DNA of 25,820 nucleotides, taken from the IMG/VR virus record IMGVR_UViG_3300027977_000178, positions 1 to 25,820 of that record; one strand, given 5' to 3'. Below, piece by piece: positions 5,793-12,353 of this stretch. Both the position numbers and the translations under genes were made by a program. The stretch comes from a virus. The notes under the pieces were generated by a model that was given only the letters and a program-made list of their open reading frames with translations, made no database searches and was not told the DNA's origin. Each line of letters begins with the position of its first letter. Positions within the stretch are counted from its first letter, which is position 1.

Positions 5793-5872
5793 CGTGGCCT
5801 CCAGCAACGTCCCCGCTGCCCCTCGCGCAGGGCGATGAGCAGCAGGAGACAGTTGAGGGCGCGGAGGGTCAT
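5783..5872 (-). CDS. Tiny hydrophobic ORF, 29 aa
   Basis: The ORF starts MTLRALNCLLLLIALREGQR. A short hydrophobic stretch (residues 5-15) is followed by a basic tail. The start overlaps the stop of the membrane-protein gene upstream as ATGA (5869-5872), the same joining seen throughout this operon, which is the main evidence that it is translated. Its last codons are made of heptamer repeat. It could be a membrane-active micro-protein or a by-product of translational coupling. Confidence 0.4.
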   Translation of the reverse strand: MTLRALNCLLLLIALREGQRGRCWRPRHS

Positions 5873-6051
5873 ACGCGGATGCCGTAGGGGGTGCGGCGGT
5901 GGATGCGGAACTGCTCGCGGCGGCGGCGGTTCTCGCGCGAATCGTGCCAGATCCGGATGAGCGTGTAGCCGACGAGCACGGTGAGGAGCCCGAGCGAATA
6001 GACGCAAAACATGAGCTGGTAGATCTCGCGGATCGTGATCTCGATGGTCAT
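5869..6051 (-). CDS. Single-pass membrane protein, 60 aa
   Basis: The protein starts MTIEITIREIYQLMFCVYSL. One transmembrane helix spans about residues 11-33 (IYQLMFCVYSLGLLTVLVGY), followed by a strongly basic C-terminal tail (RENRRRREQFRIHRR) that should face the cytoplasm. It has no visible ribosome-binding site and starts 19 bases after the previous gene. Small basic membrane proteins in phage early regions often alter host functions or exclude other phages; nothing here specifies which. Confidence 0.6.
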   Translation of the reverse strand: MTIEITIREIYQLMFCVYSLGLLTVLVGYTLIRIWHDSRENRRRREQFRIHRRTPYGIRV

Positions 6052-6059
6052 AGGAAGAA

Positions 6060-6094
6060 GTTGGCGGTTTTCAGTTGGCGGTTGGCAGTTCTTC
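6060..6094. repeat. Period-7 micro-repeat, five units of the GTTGGCG type
   Basis: Five consecutive heptamers all start with GTT: GTTGGCG, GTTTTCA, GTTGGCG, GTTGGCA, GTTCTTC. The run covers the stop codon and last eight codons of the 6071-6550 gene and the gap after it, so the protein's C-terminus has been made from repeat. Confidence 0.7.
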
Positions 6095-6550
6095 GGCGCG
6101 GTTCCACTCGACTTTGATCTGGGATTTCGGGATCCCGTTTTTGTCGCGGGCGATGGCGGCGGTGATCAGGGCCGGTGCGGCGGCTCCGAGGATGGCGGCG
6201 GCTTCGATGCGGAATGCCTTTCCGGATTTTGCCAGGAGCTTCCATGTGGTGGTGGGCCAGTAGAACTCGGCGAGCCTTCCGACGGCGGCCGTGGCGATCT
6301 TCGTATGGGCCTGGGAGCCGTCCGCGAATGTGCCCTGGATGATGTCTGCGGTGAGGACGACGGGGACGATGGCCTCTGTGCCCCTGGCGAGGAACTGGCG
6401 GCCTTCGCGGTCGGGGTCTTCGAGGTCGATTTGCTCGCCCTTGCGGGCGGCGAGTTCGAGCGTGCTCTCGATGAGGGAGAGTTCTTCTTTGAGCTGCTCG
6501 ATCTGGGCGCGGATTTCGAGGCCGCGATCAACGGTAGGCGCGAGGTTCAT
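6071..6550 (-). CDS. Conserved-looking early phage protein with coiled coil, 159 aa
   Basis: Residues 12-45 form a coiled coil (IRAQIEQLKEELSLIESTLE). The rest is a globular domain with the patterns DREGRQFLARG, KSGKAFR and ARDKNGIPKSQIKVEWNRAE. The same layout occurs, as far as I recall, in uncharacterised proteins of Mu-like and siphophage early regions. Mu places the Gam nuclease inhibitor in this part of its map, but the sequence does not look like Gam. Its start overlaps the previous stop as TAATG. The C-terminus runs into a heptamer repeat. Confidence 0.6.
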   Translation of the reverse strand: MNLAPTVDRGLEIRAQIEQLKEELSLIESTLELAARKGEQIDLEDPDREGRQFLARGTEAIVPVVLTADIIQGTFADGSQAHTKIATAAVGRLAEFYWPTTTWKLLAKSGKAFRIEAAAILGAAAPALITAAIARDKNGIPKSQIKVEWNRAEELPTAN

Positions 6551-6825
6551 TAGCTGAGCCTCCCGATGAGGATGTCGCGGCGTTTGGCGAATGCGGCGAT
6601 CTGCTTGAGGGTGCCTTTGTCGATCTTGGCGGACTCGCGCTTGATGGCGCGGATCTGCTTGACGGCTTCGTTTTCGATGCGGGCGATTGCGCGCTGGGTG
6701 GCGCGGTGGTGGCGGATCTGGTCGCGCGAGGCGCGGCGGATCTGGGTTTCGAGTGCGCGAAGTTCCTTGCGGTATTCGCGGGTCATGTTCGGGCCGCTTG
6801 TGGCGGCAGGTGGTGTTTTTTTCAT
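6550..6825 (-). CDS. Basic coiled-coil protein, 91 aa
   Basis: The protein starts MKKTPPAATSGPNMTREYRK, and from residue 14 on it is almost entirely a charged, Arg-rich helix (YRKELRALETQIRRASRDQI onward). A second in-frame Met at residue 14 could be an alternative start. It ends by sharing bases with the next start (TAATG). The high content of Arg and Lys and the helical pattern suit binding of DNA or pairing with the adjacent coiled-coil protein. No family is recognised. Confidence 0.55.
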   Translation of the reverse strand: MKKTPPAATSGPNMTREYRKELRALETQIRRASRDQIRHHRATQRAIARIENEAVKQIRAIKRESAKIDKGTLKQIAAFAKRRDILIGRLS

Positions 6826-6851
6826 AATTTGGAATTTGGAATTAGGAATGG
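6824..6851. repeat. Period-7 micro-repeat of the GGAATTA type at a start codon
   Basis: Heptamers ATAATTT, GGAATTT, GGAATTA, GGAATGG fill the gap between two early genes. The run covers the region where the ribosome-binding site of the 6550-6825 gene should be and ends inside the last codons of the 6842-7174 gene. Confidence 0.65.
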
Positions 6852-7174
6852 GACTTATGTTTTGTGAGGAAGGCGTCTAGGGCCGGTGTGCTGCGGAGGT
6901 AGGTGATGCGGCCGGTGGGGCCGCGCGAGATGTCGAGCGGCTTCGGGCAGTTTGGGCGGCGGAGTGCCTGGGAGACGAAGGAACAGCCGATGTGCAGCCG
7001 TTCGCAAAGCTCGCGGGGCGTTTCCCAATCCTCGGCTTTGTCGCAGTTGTAGCCGCGTTCGCGCAGCCACTGGATGAATGCCGCCTCGGCGGCGGATTCG
7101 ACGTGCGGCCCCATGAGTGACACGGTGCAGATCGCGTCGGTGATGTCCTGGGATTCTATGTGGAGCGCGATCAT
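6842..7174 (-). CDS. Winged-helix-like early protein, 110 aa
   Basis: The protein starts MIALHIESQDITDAICTVSL. A helical region with AAFIQWLRERGYNCD leads to an HTH-like segment, ETPRELCERLHIGCSFVSQA, and a wing-like end with RGPTGRITYLRSTPALDAFL. The start overlaps the preceding 31-codon gene as ATGA (7171-7174), which sets the start well inside the longer open frame. It is probably a DNA-binding protein in the early operon, directly downstream of the MuB-like ATPase. Its target is unknown. Confidence 0.6.
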   Translation of the reverse strand: MIALHIESQDITDAICTVSLMGPHVESAAEAAFIQWLRERGYNCDKAEDWETPRELCERLHIGCSFVSQALRRPNCPKPLDISRGPTGRITYLRSTPALDAFLTKHKSHS

Positions 7175-7266
7175 TTCCCCTCCCTTGCGCGGAGCCAGGC
7201 GACGACGGCCGGTAGTGCTTTGCGCAGCGCGAGGATTTCGGCGGCGGTGATTGGCTGGTAGTTCAT
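7171..7266 (-). CDS. Tiny helical ORF, 31 aa
   Basis: The ORF starts MNYQPITAAEILALRKALPA and reads as one amphipathic helix ending in WLRAREGK. It begins 5 bases after the MuB-like stop, and its own stop overlaps the next start as ATGA. AAGGGAGG-like purines close to its end could serve the next gene. The coding texture and exact spacing argue for a real translated micro-gene. The function is unknown. Confidence 0.5.
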   Translation of the reverse strand: MNYQPITAAEILALRKALPAVVAWLRAREGK

Positions 7267-7271
7267 GGCGC

Positions 7272-8441
7272 TCAATCCCAATCCGAGTTGTCGACTGCGC
7301 CGTTGGACTGGATGCGGACGTGGGCTTCCACGAAGTGGGCCATCGTCGTGAACGTGCGGGCCTTGGCGGCGATCTTCTCCGCATAGCGCAGGCGCTCGGT
7401 GATCGCCTTGATGCCGTTGTCCTTGGCCAGCTGGCGCAGCAGGTCGAACGGGATCTCGTTGATGTGCTCGCCGTCCACGATCAGGCTGAGGGTTTTCTTC
7501 TTCGCCGGAAACTCGACCCCGTAGTGGCCGAGGATCGCGGTGATGTCGTCCTTGCTCGGCATCTTCGGCAGGTGGAACTTATGGACCCCGCGCCGCAGGA
7601 GCTGCTCCATCTCGCCGTGGGTGCCGCCGCGCATTTTCTCCAGGAGGAGTTCCGTGCCGCAGAGCAGCATCCCGCAGCCGACCTCGTCGTAAATCTCCCG
7701 GATCACTTCCAGACAGGCGAAGAAGGAATTGAGCCGGTAGGTGTATTGGAGGAGGTGCAGCTCGTCCAGGATCAGCAGCGTGTCGGGCGAGAGGGCGCGC
7801 TTGATGCGGTCAATCGAATCCGCCGTGTTCGCCTTGTCGGAATTTCCGCAGCGCTCGTTGATCCGCTTCACCATCCCGCCCAGGCCGGTGGCCGCTTTCA
7901 TGCGGACGTAGATCGTGCGGCCGTGGTTGTTATCGGCGGCGAATTTTTCGAGCGCCCAGGTCTTCCCGATGTGCGAGCGGCCCCAAAGGAAGACCGGCGT
8001 CTTGGATTCCCGTGCCAGGTTGCAGGCGTGGAAGATCCGCTCGGCGGTCGGTGTGAGGATGAACTCTCCGATGGGCGTGTAGGCTTTGCGCTGCCGGGCC
8101 AGCCAGGCGCGCGACGCATCCACCATTTTCGGCGGGACTTCCAGGCGCTCGCGTGTCGTGGCGTTGATGTATTTGCCCGAGTAGATCCGGTAGATCGTGG
8201 ACGGGTCGAAGTCGATGGCCTTCGCGAACTCCGGACGGCTGACCGGGTGCTTCGCGTCGATGCACCACAGGAAACAGGCGATCAGGATCTCCTTCGCGTC
8301 GTGTGAGCAATGCGCGAGATTCATGCGGATGTCGTGGAGCGAGAAGTTCCAGGACGCGCGCACGTTGTTGCCAGAATTGGCCTGCGGCTCGGGTTGATTG
8401 TTGTCTTCGGGTTCGGGTGACGTGGTGGTGTCTTTGTTCAT
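7272..8441 (-). CDS. MuB-type AAA+ ATPase, transposition target-DNA activator
   Basis: The 389-aa partner of the DDE transposase is encoded 15 bases downstream of it. Residues 30-115 contain an N-terminal DNA-binding region with an HTH-like ARQ/Thr-Ile-Tyr segment (PEFAKAIDFDPSTIYRIYSG). The AAA+ core has Walker A GRSHIGKT (154-161) and Walker B LLILDE (222-227) followed by LHLL. In Mu, MuB binds ATP and DNA, chooses target sites away from bound phage ends and stimulates MuA. The first 28 residues are polar and probably disordered. The order A then B matches Mu. TniB/TnsC-type proteins are relatives, but the phage context favours MuB. Confidence 0.88.
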   Translation of the reverse strand: MNKDTTTSPEPEDNNQPEPQANSGNNVRASWNFSLHDIRMNLAHCSHDAKEILIACFLWCIDAKHPVSRPEFAKAIDFDPSTIYRIYSGKYINATTRERLEVPPKMVDASRAWLARQRKAYTPIGEFILTPTAERIFHACNLARESKTPVFLWGRSHIGKTWALEKFAADNNHGRTIYVRMKAATGLGGMVKRINERCGNSDKANTADSIDRIKRALSPDTLLILDELHLLQYTYRLNSFFACLEVIREIYDEVGCGMLLCGTELLLEKMRGGTHGEMEQLLRRGVHKFHLPKMPSKDDITAILGHYGVEFPAKKKTLSLIVDGEHINEIPFDLLRQLAKDNGIKAITERLRYAEKIAAKARTFTTMAHFVEAHVRIQSNGAVDNSDWD

Positions 8442-8456
8442 AAAGTGGTGGTGGTG

Positions 8457-10310
8457 CTAAAGGAGGGCTTCGGAGCTGATGCGCGAAGGCGCGCCAGGCA
8501 TCTCGTTTTCGTCGTCGTCCAGGAGGGCCGCGCTGGAGACCTTGCGGAGCTTGCGGGCCGTGGCGCGGTCGCCGGATTCCACGAACGTGCGGCGGGCCTG
8601 CAGGGCCTCTGCAGCGCGCGGGTCACCGGCTGGGAGATTTTCCATAGCGGCGATCTGTGCGCCGCGTGCGATCTGGGTGGAGTTGCCGCGCCCGTCGCTG
8701 ACTCGGGAAATGTTCGTGCCCTGCTGGAGACCGAGGTTGCGGAACTCGGAGCGGACGGCTCCGGCGTATCCGCCTTTGGTGCGGTTCTTGGCGCGGTCCG
8801 AGTAGTCGAGCTGGGGCGCGTCGGGCTCGAAGGGGATGATGCCGTAGCTCTGGCCGTGCTTGCTCTCGTAGTCGAGGCGGTTGCTGTCGCTGCTCTCGGC
8901 GTCGAAGACGCGGGCTCCGGCATGCGGGTTGGCGGGATCGAAGCAGACGAGGAGCCGGTAGCCGCGCCCGAGGTGGGCAAGTTCACCGGGAACGGCGAAG
9001 GAGAAGGTATGGTTGTAGTGCTCGACCTTGCAGCGGACGTGGGCGCCGGTGATGGGCCGGATCTCGCGGTAGGGCTGGAAGAGGTAAGCCTGCTGGTCGG
9101 GCAGCGCGGCGAGCGGCTGGGCCTCGATGTCGCGAGCGAAGTTTTCCATGGGCACGCCCTGGATGACGCGGCCCATTTTATTGCGGAGGTTGAACTTCTC
9201 CATCGCACCGTTGACGCGCTCGGCGATATCGCTGATGTGCGGGAAGCCAGCGTTTTTCGGATGCATGCGGCCGGCTGTGCATTTGAGCATGGCGGCGGTG
9301 GCCTTCTCGTATTCTCCGCGTTCGCGCCCGATGGTGATGCCGTCGAGGGAGAGGATGGTCTGGAGCATGTCGAAGCTGCCTTCGATGACGCCTTTGGCTT
9401 TTGGGCTGTGGACGTAGTGGAGGGCGACAGCGTCGGAGATCGAGGCGACGACCTGCTTTTCCTTGTCGTCGTTCACGCCCTTGACTCCGCGCACGGCCTT
9501 GGATTTCCAGATGCCGCGCTCCAGGCGGAACCCGTGGCGCGGGATGCCGTTGAACTGGCAGATGGAGCCGAGGAAACGGACGATGTCTTCGGCGCGGTAG
9601 GCGTCGCGGACCCGACCGATGAGATCGAAGCCGATCCAGCGGGCGGTGGCGGTGTCGATGCAGGCGAGCATCTGGCGGCCGAGGCGGACGCCGAACATGT
9701 CGGAGAGTTCGTCCCCGCCGTAGGGCCACTCATACCAGAAGGGCTGGTTGAGGCTCATGTCGTCGCACTCGAAGAGGTCGCCGCCAGTGAGCGGATGCTC
9801 GACCCCGGCTGAGTCCACCCAGACATTGTCGCGGTATTGCGTGGCGACGTGCAGGTTGAACCGCTTCGGCCCCCGGGCGAGGTCGCTCTCTTCGCCGGTG
9901 ACACGGGCGGCGCGCAGCAGGGCCTTGGGATAGTTGCGGCGCGAGCGGCGCGAAATGATGAGGGTGCGGATCTCGGGCGAGCAGACGGGATCATCGGCGA
10001 AGGCTTCGATGCCGTAGAGCATGGAGCCGCATTGCGCGACGAGGCGGCGCAGGACTGCGCGCTCGGCGTCGCTGATGGGGAGGGTATCTGCCGCGCTCTT
10101 CTTTGGCTTCGGGAGCTTGCGCTTGTCGATGAGTGCGTCGTCGCCCGCGCGCTGCCAGGAGTAGAAGAGCATTTCCAGCCGTTGCTTGGAAAAGCCGATG
10201 CGGGCTGAGAAGGCGGCGAGTCCGCTGGTCAGGTGGTCGGCGGCTTCGAGTGCCTCCATGATCGGGCGCAGCGTTCCGATCCTCTCGCGCTGGTAGGCGT
10301 CGAGTGTCAT
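8457..10310 (-). CDS. MuA-type DDE transposase
   Basis: The 617-aa recombinase would join phage ends to target DNA for integration and replicative transposition. An N-terminal helical DNA-binding part (to about 140) is followed by an RNase H-like catalytic core. The likely triad is D183 or D184 (FECDDMS), D219 (LACIDTATARW) and E310 (KGVIEGSFD). A beta-barrel-like region (about 400-500) and an Arg/Lys-rich C-terminus that in Mu contacts MuB follow. ATG 10310 overlaps the previous stop as ATGA, so 17 upstream codons of the open frame are excluded. All key residues are present, so the element could be active. Confidence 0.9.
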   Translation of the reverse strand: MTLDAYQRERIGTLRPIMEALEAADHLTSGLAAFSARIGFSKQRLEMLFYSWQRAGDDALIDKRKLPKPKKSAADTLPISDAERAVLRRLVAQCGSMLYGIEAFADDPVCSPEIRTLIISRRSRRNYPKALLRAARVTGEESDLARGPKRFNLHVATQYRDNVWVDSAGVEHPLTGGDLFECDDMSLNQPFWYEWPYGGDELSDMFGVRLGRQMLACIDTATARWIGFDLIGRVRDAYRAEDIVRFLGSICQFNGIPRHGFRLERGIWKSKAVRGVKGVNDDKEKQVVASISDAVALHYVHSPKAKGVIEGSFDMLQTILSLDGITIGRERGEYEKATAAMLKCTAGRMHPKNAGFPHISDIAERVNGAMEKFNLRNKMGRVIQGVPMENFARDIEAQPLAALPDQQAYLFQPYREIRPITGAHVRCKVEHYNHTFSFAVPGELAHLGRGYRLLVCFDPANPHAGARVFDAESSDSNRLDYESKHGQSYGIIPFEPDAPQLDYSDRAKNRTKGGYAGAVRSEFRNLGLQQGTNISRVSDGRGNSTQIARGAQIAAMENLPAGDPRAAEALQARRTFVESGDRATARKLRKVSSAALLDDDENEMPGAPSRISSEALL

Positions 10311-11107
10311 TTCCCGTCCTCCGAGAGGCCGAGTTCTGCGGGCGACAAGTTTTTGTCCCAATCGCGGATCTTGCTGGGGACGATGTGCCGGGCGCGGCAG
10401 ATGTCGTCGAGTTTTTTGGCCCAGAGCTTGACGAGGTCGGCGACGTTGGCGAGTTCCACCTCGGGGAGCACTTCCCAGCGGCGTTTGCTGTGGAGGTAGT
10501 TTTCCTTGAGGCTGACGAGGCCGAGCTTATACCAGTCCATCGCCTTTTTGAGCGCGTCGTCGAATTCCTTTTCCGGGTCGGTGCGCCGCTTCGTTCCGTT
10601 GAGCCGCGTTCGCTTGCCTCCGTTGTTTTCGCGGGCGTCGCCGAGGTCGAGCAGGAGCTGGGTCCAGGAGCGGTTGCCGATGTATTTGCTCGCGGCCTCC
10701 ACGACCGGGTTGCTCATGTCGAGCTGGGCACCGCTGATCTCGGGCAGGTTGGTTGCAAGATCCCCGAGGAGCAGGCTCTGGGCGTCAAATGTGCAGGGGC
10801 CTGCACATTTGAGCTTCTTGGCCAGTTTCTTGTCGCTGACGGTGGCAAGAAAATCATTGCCAGCCTGCATGCGCTGTGCTGCTGCCCGATACGAGTTCGG
10901 GAAATGTTCCTTCACCCAAGGCATGAAGGCTCCGTGCTCCAGTTTGCGCTTGGCCTCGATGAGCACGAGACCGTGAAGGAGGCGGCAGATGCCTGCTGTG
11001 TTCTCATGGAGGTCGCCCGCGCGGTCGAGGGCCTTGCCCGCCTCGGCGAGCTGGGGGATGGTCATTGCCGAAATATTCCCGGTGGAGGTGGGCTGGAGGG
11101 TCTTCAT
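10307..11107 (-). CDS. DUF3102-like early protein, 266 aa
   Basis: The protein starts MKTLQPTSTGNISAMTIPQL. The region VLIEAKRKLEHGAFMPWVKE onward (about residues 46-75) has the L-x-x-A-K-x-x-L-x-H-G-x-F-x-x-W pattern of DUF3102-type phage and plasmid proteins, followed by RAAAQRMQAGNDF. The C-terminal half is helical and basic. It is joined by ATGA to both neighbours and sits directly before the transposase, where replication or transposition helpers would be expected. The gene contains a 28-base palindrome at 10785-10812, which encodes an oddly Cys-Pro-rich stretch (KCAGPCTF). The function is unknown. Confidence 0.6.
   Translation of the reverse strand: MKTLQPTSTGNISAMTIPQLAEAGKALDRAGDLHENTAGICRLLHGLVLIEAKRKLEHGAFMPWVKEHFPNSYRAAAQRMQAGNDFLATVSDKKLAKKLKCAGPCTFDAQSLLLGDLATNLPEISGAQLDMSNPVVEAASKYIGNRSWTQLLLDLGDARENNGGKRTRLNGTKRRTDPEKEFDDALKKAMDWYKLGLVSLKENYLHSKRRWEVLPEVELANVADLVKLWAKKLDDICRARHIVPSKIRDWDKNLSPAELGLSEDGK
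10785..10812. repeat. 28-base palindrome with 13-bp arms inside an early gene
   Basis: TCAAATGTGCAGG (10785-10797) and CCTGCACATTTGA (10800-10812) are perfect reverse complements separated by GG. The centre TGTGCAGGGGCCTGCA matches the left-edge element at 272-288 except for one extra T. It may be a binding site or an inserted mini-element. The strong hairpin would also form in early mRNA just before the transposase gene. Confidence 0.65.
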
Positions 11108-11325
11108 TTCGAGGCCTCCATCTTTTCTGCCGCTTCGGATGCGGTCATTCCTTGGCCCGCGCTGGTATTCCTGGCCCACGATCCGCGCTCGATTTCGATG
11201 TTTGAGAGGACGTTTGGGTTGACGCCATGAACACGGCACAGTCGCCGGATGTAGTCGGCGACAGCCTTCGCTGATGCTTGGTATTTTTGTTCGGGTTTTT
11301 TCCCATGTGCGGTTGTGGTTTTCAT
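11104..11325 (-). CDS. Small early protein, 73 aa
   Basis: The protein starts MKTTTAHGKKPEQKYQASAK. The middle, VADYIRRLCRVHGVNPNVLS, reads as a helix-turn-helix-like segment, and the end is Ala/Glu-rich. Both ends overlap their neighbours by ATGA. It is probably DNA-binding given its position among regulators upstream of the transposase, but no family is recognised. Confidence 0.5.
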   Translation of the reverse strand: MKTTTAHGKKPEQKYQASAKAVADYIRRLCRVHGVNPNVLSNIEIERGSWARNTSAGQGMTASEAAEKMEASK

Positions 11326-11663
11326 AGTGTGGTGAGTTTTTTTGAGCGGAGGCGGGTGGCCTCGGCGATGAGGCGGGTGAGCTGGTGAGCTGAGCAGCGG
11401 TGGAGGAGGGCGGCGTAGCGCTCGAACCAGAGTTCAGGATCGGCACGGAATTGCTCCAGGATGAGGAGGAGCAGGCTGCGGCGTGTGATCCTCTTACGTT
11501 CGACCTTGCGCCCGGTGGGGGCCATCCATTCCAGTTTCCCCTCGTCAATCATGGCATCCACAAAATCAAGGGAGCGGTCGAGGTAGCGGGCGCATTCTTC
11601 GGGCCGCAGGAGTTCTTTTGTCGTTGGAATGAGCCAGTCGAAGGAAGGTTGTGTGTCGCTCAT
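11322..11663 (-). CDS. MerR/excisionase-like HTH protein, 113 aa
   Basis: Residues about 15-65 (LLRPEECARYLDRSLDFVDA then MIDEGKLEW...RKRITRRSLLL) follow the pattern of HTH_17/excisionase-type domains: a pathway-entry helix, a recognition helix (SLDFVDAMIDEGKL) and a wing reading R-x-R-I-T-R-x-S-L. Such proteins bend DNA or regulate phage promoters. Its first gene position after a possible attenuator, ahead of the transposition genes, suggests a regulatory or architectural role in transposition. Xis-like and Nor/Ner-like readings cannot be separated by eye. Confidence 0.65.
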   Translation of the reverse strand: MSDTQPSFDWLIPTTKELLRPEECARYLDRSLDFVDAMIDEGKLEWMAPTGRKVERKRITRRSLLLLILEQFRADPELWFERYAALLHRCSAHQLTRLIAEATRLRSKKLTTL

Positions 11664-11686
11664 TGTTTGTGGTTTTGAAAAGTGGT

Positions 11687-11710
11687 GGGGCGCATTGGAT
11701 GGCCCGCCCC
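11687..11710 (-). terminator. Possible attenuator hairpin after the leftward RHH gene
   Basis: GGGGCG (11687-11692) and CGCCCC (11705-11710) pair with a 12-base loop. In the leftward mRNA the structure falls between the 11724-11918 stop and the next gene. It is followed by ACCACTTTTC, a weak U-run only. It may reduce read-through into the transposition genes. Confidence 0.35.
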
Positions 11711-11723
11711 GTGGCGAAGGTGA

Positions 11724-11918
11724 TCAGGCGGCGCGGACTGGAAGGCTGAGACGGTCGAGTGCTTGACGGACTGCCCCGCGAATAAATTTCGATCGGTCGG
11801 TGTCCGTGATGTTCACGGCCTCATCGATCAACGGCATCTGGTGTTTCGGGAAATACACCAGGACTGCTTTTGAGCTGCTTTTGGAAAGTGCTCCCCGGTG
11901 GCGTTGTTTTGTTTGCAT
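11724..11918 (-). CDS. RHH regulator, first gene of the early operon (Ner-like position), 64 aa
   Basis: Residues 17-57 form a ribbon-helix-helix: strand KAVLVYF, helix A HQMPLIDEAV and helix B DRSKFIRGAVRQALDRL. It shares VLV, DRSxFIRxAV and the following Leu with the divergent regulator at 11997-12353, so the two are probably paralogues. In Mu-like phages the first early gene encodes Ner, which turns down early and repressor promoters; this gene holds that position although Ner is an HTH protein. The operator palindrome lies 9 bases before the start codon. The predicted transcript start is at or beside the ATG. Confidence 0.75.
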   Translation of the reverse strand: MQTKQRHRGALSKSSSKAVLVYFPKHQMPLIDEAVNITDTDRSKFIRGAVRQALDRLSLPVRAA

Positions 11919-11924
11919 AAACTC

Positions 11925-11953
11925 GCTATATGCCCAGCATATACACCACGCAA
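11925..11953 (-). promoter_or_regulatory. Early (leftward) promoter
   Basis: Read leftward, TTGCGT (11953-11948), 17 bases, then TATAGC (11930-11925). The operator palindrome fills the spacer and the -10. The expected start of RNA, 6-7 bases beyond the -10, is at about 11918, the A of the ATG, so the mRNA could be leaderless or nearly so. Confidence 0.5.
11927..11943. promoter_or_regulatory. Switch operator TATATGC-CCA-GCATATA with third half site
   Basis: A perfect 7-bp inverted repeat with a 3-base centre lies in the gap between the divergent RHH genes. A third half site TATATGC (11986-11992) overlaps the rightward -10, and a 6/7 match GCATAAA (11915-11921) covers the leftward ATG. Multiple half sites suit cooperative RHH dimers. 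Which protein binds is not known. Confidence 0.7.
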
Positions 11954-11961
11954 GAAAAAAA

Positions 11962-11991
11962 TTGCGGGAAAATGAAAAAAGATTTTATATG
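11962..11991 (+). promoter_or_regulatory. Repressor (rightward) promoter, possible leaderless mRNA
   Basis: TTGCGG (11962-11967) is followed after 18 bases by TATATG (11986-11991), which is part of the third operator half site. RNA would start at about 11997, the ATG itself. No Shine-Dalgarno motif lies before this ATG, which is consistent with a leaderless transcript like that from lambda PRM. Confidence 0.45.
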
Positions 11992-11996
11992 CACCC

Positions 11997-12353
11997 ATGC
12001 CGAACGTCAGATCAATCGACCAGCGCGGAGTTTTAGTGATGATGGATGAAAAGTTTCGCGATGAAATTGATGCAGCTTTTCCAAAGCTCGGCTTTTCGGA
12101 TCGCTCTACATTTATCCGTGACGCCGTTTACAAGCGACTTGAGGAAATGAATATCCGTGTTTCTGCCAGCTTGAAAGCCGCGCCGTCACGCGCAGGAAAA
12201 GGAGGTCGTCCGAAAAAGGTGACGATCAACCAGACGGGGAACAAAGTGGCGATTGGGCACATTGAAAATTTGTCATCAGCTTCTGGTGCCCACGTGCAGA
12301 AGCCTGTGGAGAAGCCGAAAGGCAAGCGGGGGAAAAGAAAACCTGACAAATGA
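11997..12353 (+). CDS. RHH regulator with basic tail, probable phage repressor, 118 aa
   Basis: Residues 10-50 form a ribbon-helix-helix (strand RGVLVMM, helix A KFRDEIDAAF, helix B DRSTFIRDAVYKRLEEM), clearly related to the divergent 64-aa regulator. The remainder is a Lys/Arg-rich, probably flexible tail (GRPKKVT, GKRGKRKPDK). An ATG at 12039 has a GGAG before it, but starting there would remove the beta strand that RHH proteins use to read DNA, so 11997 is preferred. Divergence from the transposition operon across a shared operator matches the c repressor position in Mu. RHH repressors are unusual for this role, so the assignment is by context. Confidence 0.72.
   Translation: MPNVRSIDQRGVLVMMDEKFRDEIDAAFPKLGFSDRSTFIRDAVYKRLEEMNIRVSASLKAAPSRAGKGGRPKKVTINQTGNKVAIGHIENLSSASGAHVQKPVEKPKGKRGKRKPDK

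Noticed and set aside
7251-8306. 351-aa plus-strand frame over the MuB-like gene
   Set aside because: Antisense shadow. The Walker A and B motifs of the leftward frame decide the strand.
8445-9812. 455-aa plus-strand open frame over the transposase gene
   Set aside because: It is antisense to a protein with a clear DDE core. The product is an Ala/Val/Gly/Glu-rich string typical of the complementary strand of GC-rich genes.
7272-10310. Tn7- or Tn5053-type transposon (TniA/TniB)
   Set aside because: The A and B genes resemble those too, but phage early, lysis and head genes on both sides make a Mu-like phage the better reading.
10304-11230. 308-aa plus-strand frame over the DUF3102-like gene
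   Set aside because: The leftward gene is joined by ATGA overlaps to both neighbours and has a recognisable domain.
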